Source of the DNA: Branchiostoma floridae
Taxonomy: Eukaryota; Chordata; Leptocardii; Amphioxiformes; Branchiostomatidae
NCBI RefSeq assembly: GCF_000003815.2
Contig: NC_049990.1
Span: 9,935,539 to 9,999,538 of the forward strand
Length of the DNA: 64,000 nucleotides
Reading direction: 5' to 3'
Made by a program: the position numbers and the translations under genes
Part shown: piece by piece, positions 35,818 to 47,200 of the stretch
Layout of the letters: the number at the start of each line of letters is the position of its first letter
Numbering within the stretch: the first letter of the stretch is position 1
Notes under the pieces: model-generated
Told to the model about the DNA's origin: nothing
The model's database searches: none
The model's input: only the letters and a program-made list of their open reading frames with translations

Positions 35818-38609
35818 CTAGCACCCCTCCAGCCTGGTCAGCAGCTCCGCTCGCAGCAGGGCCAGGATCTCGTGCAGCCAGTGGAAGAACACGAAGTCCC
35901 GGATGTAGTGAGTGTACAGACTGTCTCCTACGTCTGGGAGGGGGACGGGGTCTGCTGTCCACCCCTGTGGTACAGTGGGATCGCCCAACTGTCCTGCCAC
36001 CGTCATCTACATCAAAAGATCAGAGATGACAGACTTTACCCCCTTGTCGAAAAAGAGAGACTGTAGATTTTAGCTGATATAAAATGTAACCTCTTTACAC
36101 CTATACTTAAGTTAACTCAATGCATTTAGCCCATGTTGGGCAGGAATGTGCAACAAAGATCATTGTCTAAATGACCCTTCTAAATTCCAACAACAAATCA
36201 TAAATGGAAAACTTCACCCCTTTAATTTAAACTTCAGAAACAATCAAACGGACAGGCATGTCAAAAACAATACGATACCTCACAGTGTCAATTCGGTTTA
36301 ACATTCTTTGACTGACGTAAAACGTCACAAATAGTAACATGTTGAATTTTGCAAGATGGATTCATTTCAACAATTCACACGTGTGCCAAGCTATAACTAC
36401 GTACTGGTTTGGAAATTCTGACTAAGTTTTCATCAGTTGTGATCGTGGCGGTCATTCTTACCGTAAGGTTAAGCTTATACAGCAGGTTGTTCAGGACGCT
36501 GTTGGTGTCACGCATGGACTGCCGCAAGGAGGCGCTGTAGCCGTCTAGATGACGCGCTTCATGAATGACAGTTAGGACAGTCACCCGGTAACGGCTCAGG
36601 TTACGGAACAAGGGGACTAGCCCGGTGTCATCCTGAATAATGGAACACATGCACATTAAAACAGTGCTCAAGTTATGCATTTCCTCAAAGTTTGTACAGA
36701 CAATTGCAAGTCAAATGCATGCGGGGCAGGAATACAGCCATGATGTGAAAAGTTTGCCTTTGAAACTTCGGTAGATGGAACTGAAGCCTGGTGACCATTT
36801 CTACGGAGCGGCTTAGGGGTGTTTTACCGACGAAGTTCTTTAGTTAACTGTCAGTGTCAGCATATCTTTCTTTCTGGTTGAAACAACCCCGTAAAAATTC
36901 CACAGCGTGTGCCAAGCAAGGGATCAGTCATACAAGTCTGCGTATTGACATTATTTTATCTCAGGTAAACTTCGAGGTCGACCAAGTATTATTTTCGGAC
37001 ACCAGTCTTTATAACGTTGGGTCAAAGTAAGAAATAATTCTTCCCGCAAAATTTACCTAAACCAACAAAATGTCAACACGTAACTGATACGGGCTTTAAC
37101 TTTGTCGTGTGACATGCCGACTACTTATGAACTGGTCGGGGGCAGGAAACACTTGGCGTAATCTTCAGGCAGATTTATCGGTGGCATAAGACAGTTGCAC
37201 AAGGGTGCACCCGGGGTGCAAACCTGCACACCGGGGCTGTAACCGGCCAAGGAGTGTCCATTTGCTTTAGGTAGACATGAAGATGGACAGTTGCTTTACC
37301 CATCTATAGCAACAGGGACTAAATAACTTATTTTGCGGCCACTGGCAAATCTGTCTGAAGGTTATTACACTCCCAGAACAATGAGTTACGAGGGACTCCC
37401 GATATACAAGGTACAGTAATAAACAAGGCTAAGGGGATTCCCCAACAACTTGGACGACAAGTTTTCTTTTTCTTCCGGCAACAACATGTTTTGGAATAAA
37501 CCACTGTTTGATGTCGCAGTGCACGTAAAAGAAAGGTTACCAGTGCGTTCGATAGCTAAAGACTCAAGACATTTTACCCACAATTCTTCAGCAAAACAAC
37601 AACAACAGCAACAACAAACAATGCCTCACCTGAAAGTAAGCAGCAGTGGGGAGCTCCTCCCAAGCGATTAAACCGGTGTCGTAAGTCCTAGAGCAAAAAA
37701 CGTCCTGTTTCTGTTGAATAAACACAACGAACACACATCAGCATCTACGTATACACATGGTATTACTCGTATATGTACTTGGAATTGTTTTCAACAGAGC
37801 ACGATTATAGAGAGTATGTCGTCAAAATGATCGAAGAAGTTGGAAGGAACTGACTCCTGCGATGCAACACAAATAAAACATGTCGACGTTGTACATGAAA
37901 CTATATATTTTGATGTTCAGCTTTGTAGATCCAGACACCGGAAACTTAAACCTGAAACAAAGTCGAGGTAGAAGAACGGAAACTACATCGCTTGTTTGTG
38001 ATGCATTGCAGATGTAACTGACGTTTCCTGAACTTGAGTAACAAAGTCACACCAGGATGCATGCAAGATGCAAACCTTTGCAAATTTATCCTGTATATAT
38101 ATGTCCTCCTGTGCGTACTTACCATGATTGTCATGGTATTGTTGGTATGTATGATTGTTCTCTCCGTCAGCTGGAGGTCTTGCCGGAACCCTCTCCTCTG
38201 ACACGGTCGGTAAGGGTTGAGGTTTGCAGAGCGAGTCTGTCGGTGCGCTGTTCCGGAGTGCCCCGCGGCCGGAAGGGCAGATGCCGCCTGGACAACCGGC
38301 ACGAAGAGCAGCGTCCACAGCAGAGTTTCTGGAGACAAATGAATTGTGGTGTCATGGTGATAAGTCTCTAAAATACTAATAACTTTCGAAAAAGACCTGA
38401 TAGCCAAAATTGGCTGGTGAGCTAGGCGTTAGCCACAGCGCAAAAAAAAACACCCAACGCATGTATCGAGACGAGTAGGCGTGGCCGGGTTTGCCTCAAA
38501 AGGCATGAGTCACTAGCTATAGAAAAGGCATTTCTCTCCGCCCACACTACTAGCACTGCAAAATATATAAAAGAAAGCATGCATCTTCACCTTTCCGCTG
38601 TGAAGACAT
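35818..38609 (-). CDS. Candidate class I four-helix cytokine (IL-6/IL-11/CNTF/CLCF1-like)
   Basis: Five coding exons: 38609..38591, 38328..38123, 37710..37630, 36632..36462, 36006..35818. All borders are GT-AG (donors GTGAAG, GTAAGT, GTGAGG, GTAAGA) and the frame is continuous: 666 nt, 221 aa, intron phases 1-0-0-0. Residues 1-24 are a signal peptide (MSSQRK, then LLWTLLFVPVVQAASA). Four amphipathic helical stretches are expected near 54-77, 103-128, 131-158 and 187-218. Helix D (YTHYIRDFVFFHWLHEILAL) follows a Pro/Gly-rich CD loop, as in CNTF/CLCF1. Length matches the family (CLCF1 ~225, CNTF ~200, IL-6 ~212). Cys 49, 81 and 221; sequons N69, N113 and N157; RQTR at 36-39. A 19-nt first coding exon with phases 1-0-0-0 is the IL-6-type architecture. 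The gene model is strong; the family call is structural inference. Confidence 0.8.
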
Positions 38610-38708
38610 GTGACAGCTGAGGTCTCAGGTAAATGTAGACTTCGGCCAGGTGCAAGCACCTCCAGAGAATTCTCGTGTGCATACTGCCCTGCACACACGT
38701 CCATGTCG

Positions 38709-38756
38709 GCTTTATAATGCACACTGCCTGTTTACGACCAAGAGCTCTTATATAGC
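38709..38756 (-). promoter_or_regulatory. TATA elements of the cytokine-like gene
   Basis: On the minus strand TATATAAG lies at 38756-38749 and a second one, ATTATAAAG, at 38718-38710. They are about 140 and 105 bp upstream of the ATG at 38609. Strong TATA boxes are common in inducible cytokine genes. A start from the upper box would include upstream ATGs that are out of frame with the signal peptide. Confidence 0.5.
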
Positions 38757-38759
38757 TGT

Positions 38760-41270
38760 CCATGTTTAGACACGAATAATGAAGTCGTTGAAATGGTACG
38801 TCAGCAAAAAAAATAAAGCTTGTTTTTTTCAGCTAAGTCTTTTTCCCAGAACTCATTTGTCAAGGCGATCACGCCACTTTTTTTTCTCTTCCTGGTCTTG
38901 TCGCAACATCACACCACCTTCGAAACTAAGGGGTGGCCTTACCCAGGGAAACGTCTAAGGGGCCAATACCGACAGGTGCCAAAGACATTACGTCACCAAA
39001 AAATCCCCAATATGCAAATCACGTTGTGGGAAACAACCAGACACGGAACATGATATCTAATGTACATGTATGTTTAGGTAATGCCCCAAAATAGCCGGGC
39101 ACTCGAGTGTTTTCTTGACGCCTACTGCTTGGTACAAAGACTTCTCACGACGAGACATGCAACAGTAAACAAAAACAAGAGAGCTCTAGGGGCAACATTG
39201 TTTACCGTAAACACGAGTTTGCGTCATGAGGAAAATGACGTTGGAAAATTCAAGACATTGGTCGAGCTTCTAGAAAGCAAATCTGCACCTTATTCTTTCA
39301 TTCATATAATGTCTACAAGAAATTTTAGTCAGGTCACATAAAACATTCGTACCTGCCTTCTATTCCGAAAGATTTGATAAAGAGATCTATACAATGCAAG
39401 GTAACGCTCTCAAACACACCGTGTTTTAAAGTAGCGGATATGTTGATTATCTATTAAACTCGGTGGACGTTAGCTATAGTATCTAAGAAGTTAAGTAGTT
39501 GTGACAGTGGGACTTAGGGATCGTCCCCGTGTGAAGTTTCATTGCTAGGTTTTCTACTCTGTATTCCCCATTTACAGGTGCCCCTTTGAACAGGTGATTC
39601 CATGCGTGATAGTCAGTCATTTGACGCCAAATACCATGCAGTCGGGGGAAGTTCATGACGTCGGCCCCACACCCGGAAACAGCTTAGGGGGCACAACTAA
39701 AACTTCGGGGCTTACAACTATAAAGCCTTCTGTTATATATTGACCATGGTAAAATCCTAATTGATATCAGCCCTACGGCATCGAATGTGGTTAATGTCCA
39801 CTAAAACTAAAATCGTTCTAATTTTTTGCCGGCCACGATCTTTTGAAAACCAACCTAAGCACTCGTCACACATCCAGAACCTTTCGACGACTTCATTGAC
39901 ATTGTGAATTGCTGCGACCACTCCCCATTTGAGGTAGGTGCTGTGTAGGGAGTCGTCTGGAATCCATACTATTCTATATGTAGCTCCGCATTCGGTTCGC
40001 TCCTGTACATGTGATCGCATCCAAGTAGAATATAACAGTCATTCCAATTTTCTTAGACAGACTAATAGGCAGCATCGCCGACCACAGATAGCCTTGCTTA
40101 ACACAAGCACCAAGGTCGGCCATTTGTCCCAGAGACTTATTGATGTACATGTATGCTGTTGGCGAGAGTGGGTAAAAAAAACATACAAAATCGTTTTTGT
40201 CCATCCTCAAGACACTGAAAATTACTTTTATTTTCCTTTTCTGATACATAAAACGTTGAAACTTGATATAAATGTATAAAGTTAAGGTATTAGATTATCT
40301 TTATATTCTTTTACACATTAAATTCGGTAACCAATAGTTGGTTCATCACAATGTCCTGTATGATTGCCCATCTTTAAGGCACAATATCATTCACAAGCAA
40401 CATGATGTGAAGTAATGTCTTAAGTTTCTCCATATTCCAAAATACAGATCTAGAGGTTGTAACATTTAACATATCACACATATATTAACTCTACATCGCT
40501 TTAGCATAAGCACTGCTGTACAACTGTATCACCATATTCACCTCTATCAAGTATCAGATCACCAATGACAGAGTTAGACCAATGATCTATCTCCCTGTTC
40601 AAAGCTCCTTGCCTGGAAACTGTTGGATTAAGTCTTCATGTCCACTGGAATGTTCAGTGCCCACTGCAATACCTTTACCGGGCCCCAGGGAAGTAGAGGT
40701 GAAATGTCAATCATATCATCTCTAAGTATTATGCTACACATTCAAATGAATTGATTTCCTCCTGACAGATTTGTGAAGGTAATTTTTACTACAAGCCCCA
40801 CCTCCAATATACATTGCACAAAACAAGAAGAGTAACATTGAAAAATCTGTTGACATGAAAAAAATAACCACACCAACCATGACCCCCTTCCCCTTTCCTT
40901 CTGTTCTTAATTAAAGTGAATACTGTATCTCTAAAAAACCAAGGCACTTCTCTTATTACAGAGCAAGGCACACACTGACATAGAACGTTACACATGAAGA
41001 CAACATTCAATAATTGTAAAACATCGTAATAAAAGAATAACATACTGTCATTAGATGATTTGCAATCAACTTTATGTACTGATAGTTTATTGATTGCAAA
41101 TACAATCTACAAATACATTGCAGCACTGTATGTTGTATCTCTAAAATCTATGCAAGCTGCATGCATATTCCCATGAGTCCCAAAAGTACAACTTACTGAT
41201 GGGTACTCATCATTACGAAAAGCTCCAAAACTTATGGCTGATATTTCTGCACAAGTAAAAGTGTGTTGCC
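38760..41270. other. Spacer between cytokine-like gene and SHIP
   Basis: No convincing exon. A minus-strand frame at 40020-39757 (87 aa, with CDECLGWFSKDRG) has no family I recognise and no clear splice context. AATAAA on the minus strand at about 41087-41092 is a likely SHIP polyadenylation signal, giving a ~200-nt 3' UTR. Confidence 0.4.
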
Positions 41271-41271
41271 A

Positions 41272-44200
41272 CTAAACAGATGTCTCATTCTTTTTCTTGA
41301 CCTGGCTCAAGAAATGCTCGCGCTGTTCCTTCATCGTCATGCCAACGTCGATCAAGTCTTGTTCCGTGATGTCGTCTAGAAACTCCAGCCGGTCCCAGCC
41401 GGCGCGCACCAGCTTGTCGTGGTACACGATCAGACCAAGCTGGCTCAGCCAATCAGCAAGCTGCTGCTCGTGATGCTGTGTGGTCCGTGCAGGTGGTGAC
41501 AGCTGATGGAGTAAAAAAATGTCAGACTTATACAATGTAACTTTGAACCTAAATATCAGCAAATAGTCATTCCTTGAAGATACAAATTGAACTGTATTGC
41601 ATTGTTTTTTAGGACAAAGTCAACAGCTGTGGTAAAAATGGACACAAATTATGAACTATGGAAATCTGGTACTGTCCATTCAAATGATGGAAGGATCACT
41701 GAAGTGCAAGGGAAACTAGAAGTGACAACACAACATTACCGGAATATCCGATACAGAAGCAGTAGAAGTCCTGTTGCCTCTACTCTTCATTGGTAGCGGA
41801 GGTGGAATGTCCAAGTTAGCCTTATTGTCTTCCTTTGTGACTCTTACAACAGGCGGTGGCTTGTAAGGGGCCACAGGAGGAGCAACAGATGAGTTCTGGT
41901 CCTTTGGTTCTGCCACAAACTTCCTGTCTCGTGGTCGTCTCTCTGATGCCGACCGAGACGACGACAGCCTTGGGGGAGGTTTTGGCGGCCGGACGTCCAT
42001 AGGGTCACCTGATCGGTCACTGGAGCGTGACCTCTGCTTCCTTGTAATGACTGCGTCGTCAACCTTGCTGCCAGACGACTGTCCGGTACCCACCTCGCGC
42101 TCTAAGGAACTACCCCTCCTCCGAGGGGTTGGTTTGGGTTTCTTCCGCTGGGCGTCGGTCAGCTGCAGCCCTTCCGGTGGCTTGTCGTCCACCCCGCTGG
42201 TGAGGAAGTACATCTCGTTGGTGGCAGTCAGAGACGAGGTGCTGCTGACGGGTTTGTGTTTGTGGACCGTACCATCCAGGGGGTTGCTGAGGGCGGGTTG
42301 TAGGTGGCGGTGGCCGGCAACCGGTAGGACGTGGTCCGAGGTGTCCTCAACCATCTCTCCGAATGAGATGAGCTCTGTGTTATAGTAGGGTAGCAAAAAA
42401 TTACCTTCAATTACATTTCCAGTCCATTTATGTTATCTGTCTGTGACCTGTTTTTGACAAGACCCTGGATACAACTAAAAATGTGAGAACACAACAAATA
42501 CGTAATTGTATACAATAGAAACAATACCTGACAAAGGTGACATCAAGTGACATCAAACACACTAAAACTTGTAAAAACTGGCCTCTACTAAAGTTTAATT
42601 TTCTGGTGATGATGATCAAGAGGAATCAAACGATAATAGCCTCACCATAGCTTCGGGACATCTCTCTCTGTGATCGTATCCTCTGGTCTCCCTTGACATG
42701 CATCCAACCACTGCAAAATGATACTTCTTTGTAATGCAGTAACTAACATTTTCCATGAAATGCTATGGTAATAATTAGAATGATACATTATATAATACAA
42801 TATGTTCACCCATTAATACATGCTTCGCAAAATTTTGATCACTATATATTAGACACCTGTATTACATAGATGGAACAAATACCTTTAATAGATTGTAGGA
42901 CCAGGGTTTTCCCCACACATAGATTCTATTCCATCTTAGCAACCCACTCATCTAATGATTGACCTAGGACAGGCAATGATTAGTATCATATCATTCTACT
43001 TTCAACCATACCTGAGAGTCCCTGTGCACTCGCCCAGATGTGTGATGAAACTGTCAAACTGCTGAGGCATTGAAGCGATCATGTTCTTCAGGGACAGCAC
43101 ACATTCACCTAACAAATATACAGCATACATACGGAATGAATTTTAGCTTAGAGATACAATACAAGCTTTTCATTCCACTGCCATAAAAAAGCTTTTGTCA
43201 TGGAGTCGTTTTTGGAGCAAGTACTGTTATTGTGCACATAGCACAAGAATAACACATACTAGAAGATAATACACTTTTTTAAAATTTCCTTTTCCATTGT
43301 GGTATAAGACCAAACATTTGCTTTGTGTACTGAAGCAGTCAGTTACCAGTAGGTAGTTAAAAGCAGTATGTGCCATTTTAAAGTATTTGGTATGTCTGGG
43401 TGGGGATTTGATCCTAGGGTTTTGTTTACCGTATGACTCGTCGCTGTCTGCTGACTTGACTGACAGGAGCAGGTGTTGTTCCTCCAGGTACTCCCAGTCA
43501 GAGATGAGGGGTGACAGCTGTGGGCAGGTGATGGACACAGGTGTGGGGATTAAAAAAACTATTCTTGGCAGTTGGCTACTCACAGTAGAGAACATTTCTG
43601 TATCACAAATCACAGTTATAAGTGTAAAACAATTATCCGCAGACTCATGCAAAGAGTCTCATCATCAATATCACAATTGGTACATGTACATACATATACT
43701 TGAATGTATCTAACTTAAATTTGCTTTATTCCTCATAACACTCACTCATATGGAATGAAGATATTGTAGAGGGCCATTGTTTCAATAATCAATCATATAG
43801 AAAGAATACAGAAGATGGGAATATAATCCCTGGAACAAGCACCTGCTGAAACAACTTTTGCACATCAAGAAAGAGCAAATGCATATAAAACCATTTGTCA
43901 TTGTAAAGGTCAAAGGTGATACCCTTATGTGTTCTTAAGGGGTTACTGCCGACCAACTAATACAGAGTATTCCTACCAATGGCAGGTGACTACTGCTCCA
44001 TGAAGCTTTGATGTTCCCTCCATCCCTCAGCCCTTCTACACATGTGCTCTGGGATGGTCCTACAGGGCAGAGATAAAACTATGGTCATAGATAATACACA
44101 CATTACACTACTTGGGAATAACATCAGTCAGAGAGTTCAGGTTGATGTCATATAGTGACAAAGAATAAGGCAAAACTTACCCTCCAGACAAGTGGAATGG

Positions 44201-47200
44201 ATCTCCAGATAGAAGCTAGTTTTGCTGCTAGTTTTTATCTGTATGAAAGAAGACATGATTACTGATCACATCTCATCTCATAGCATTACACCTTAATCTT
44301 CTAGCTATTACATTAGCATGAAGCATAAAACCTGAGTAACTGGTTGAGTCCTTACCTTGGCATCCATATGTTTGAACACAATCTCCACTTTCTTGTTGTC
44401 TGCCCCACCAGTGCCACCCAGATCTGGGAGTTGATGTATACAAGGCAATTAGAGATCATGATCATAGCACCCCCTCCAAAGTTGAAAACTCTCTCTCATG
44501 ATGGTAAGGGCTATCTGACAGAACATACTGAAACTGCACTGCAGAAACACACAAAGACACACACACAGAAAGACAACAAGGACAGGTAGTACTAAATATA
44601 GTTTACATACTATTCTACACATATAGTCAATGCCTATGCAGTCTCATAGTTCATAGTTGAATGATGAAATTACATGTACGTCAAGAATACACTGCATTAC
44701 ATGTAGAACACAACTTGTCTTCACTAAGACAAAATCAGTGGGAGGTGGTCAGACAGACATGATGCCCACCTTTTTTAGAAACATACTGTGTGGTGATCCC
44801 CACATCAAAGGATGCAAACACAGGGGAGTGATCGCTGGTTACAATGTCCTCTGTGCAACCTGAGACAAGAAAAAACGAGATATTGTTTAATAATATGGTA
44901 AAACTACCTTATGAACAGGGCAAACAGATATGGTGTATCATGAAAGAAAGCCTCAAAGCAGAAAGTTGTAAACAGGGTCCAAAAAGCGTTATATATCCAC
45001 ACATCAATATAATATTCCACAGGCAGATAGACATACATGTGACCGGAGGTTTGTTTTTTGCTCATTATATCTCTGTGCACTTGAAAGTTATCTTAAATTC
45101 TCCTTCGGGCCAACCTCATCGCAACTGACGTTCCGATTGGGGAGGGGGGCAGTATTTGAGCCGTGCCATCTCAGCTGGTTTTGCTTTTCATTTGTGATGC
45201 GATATGAGACGGTGTCACATTGTTTTGCTTGACTGTGAATCGTAGACTATATTTAGCTGTAATATCTGTTGTTTTTTCGTAAAGAGTTTGCTGCATTCCT
45301 GTTGTGTATTGGTATGCAAATTAGGCAAAGACACTTGCTGGTTTCCAAACTGAAACGTTAATTGCATTACCGCCGGACTGGCGACAGAGTTGAGTTGTCT
45401 GAGTTGGCAAACCTTTCCTGGCTGTTGACAGTGCTATTTCTGCCGTTCGTGATTTTTATTCAACAAACATTTGAGAGGAAACAGTCCTCAGACCGGGATC
45501 CACCCGTTTTCTGTCGGTGGAGGTTTGCGCCTCAGACAGCGCCGCTCCATGCCCATGCAAGGTTCAGCTAGTTTTGCTTTTCATTTGTGATGCGATATGA
45601 GACGATGTCACATCGTTCTGATTTATTGTGAACCGTAGACTAAATTTAGCTGTATTATTTGTTCTTGTTCGTAAAAGTGGTACCTAATTTCCGGCTGTGT
45701 ATTGGTATGCAAATTAGTCAAAGAACCCTGCCGAACTTCAAGCTGTAACGTTAATTAAATTAGCACTGCATGCAGTAGCTGTAGAAATAATTGTGCAATA
45801 CGCTTTGAACTACCGTGTATTTGTTATTGTTTTCCTGTATGATTGCAAGTAGCAATAACTAGACCATGCTAGCTGTGAAAGGAGTTTGTCGTGTTGTGAA
45901 GGGGGTAGTAACCCTTGGTCTTCCTGTGACATTACTTGCTAGTATACTACTGTTAGCGGTGTTACCACGGCCAGTTGTTCTCCCTAAATGGGATAAGAGT
46001 ACTAGCATTGTAAACGCAGAGTCAGGAACATGGATTACTCAGTCTCCCAACCTCGTAAAACTCAACCCTGGTCTGCTCGGAGTAAGGTCTCTTGCACCGT
46101 CAACTACTTGTACAGACAGGCGTAGGCAAACTGTTAACATTCTTGTTTGTACCACACTACTGCTGGCTGGAGATATTGCCCCAAACCCTGGCCCAGTTGT
46201 GGATGGACTGCCTCACTGGAGAAAGGGCCTGGTGTACGCCTTCTACAATGTGGTCTCTCTCTCGCGACATCTACATGAGATCCAGCAGTTACTCCTGAAG
46301 AATACCCGTATACATGTACTAGGGCTAACTGAAACTCGCTTAAGTGACACCATTCCAGACACTCTCGTGGAGGTTAGCGGATACACCTTGTACAGGAAAG
46401 ACAGGGACCGGCATGGCGGGGGTGTGGGTGTATATGTCAAACAGACTATTCCAGCCCAGCGTCGACATGATCTTGAGCAGGCGGACGTCGAGGTTTGCTG
46501 TGTGGACATCAAGCCAAACAAGGCCCGTAAAACTCTGTTGGCTTGCATCTACCGCCCACCCAAAGCTGGCTCTGAATGGAGGGACTCTGCAGAAGGACTT
46601 GTACACAAACTCAACGCAACTGCTGAAGAAGAAAATGCAGAAGTCATAATCATGGGGGACTTCAATTCAGACTTGTTAAAATCAACCCAAGCGTCATCTG
46701 TGGAATTCCTAATGAGATTGTACCAGTTAGTACCTATCATACTTCAACCCACCCGCATAACAGAGTACACAGAATCGTGTATTGACAATATGTTTGTAAC
46801 AAACCCAGACCGCTTCAGATCAAGTGCAAGTGTGGCATGGGGACCGTCGGACCACAACCTTATCCTGGCCTGTGCACAAGCAGGAAGAGAGGCATGCGGT
46901 ACACGCTGGTGTGAATACAGGTCTTACAAGCAGTACACCCAACAATCTTTTATTGATGGACTCAAGTCAGTTCACTGGGATACAGTATTAGACTGCACTG
47001 ATGTAACGGATGCTTGGGATGCTTTTAAGGATATTTTCCTGAATGTAGCTGACAAATTCGCTCCGCTGTGCAAGAGGAGAGTGAGGGATAACAACACTGT
47101 TGCTCCTTGGATGACGGACAGGGTAAAAAACATGATGGGGCGACGCGACGCAGCTAGACGCAAAGCAATCAAAACCAAGGAGGGAAAAGACTGGGAGGTC

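Noticed and set aside
37946-38407. 153-aa frame over the second cytokine exon
   Set aside because: It reads through the GTAAGT donor at 38122 and the CTCCAG acceptor; only its middle part (38328-38123) is exon.
39757-40020. Minus-strand 87-aa frame with CDECLGW
   Set aside because: No known family and no convincing acceptor/donor pair; kept only as a remark in the spacer entry.
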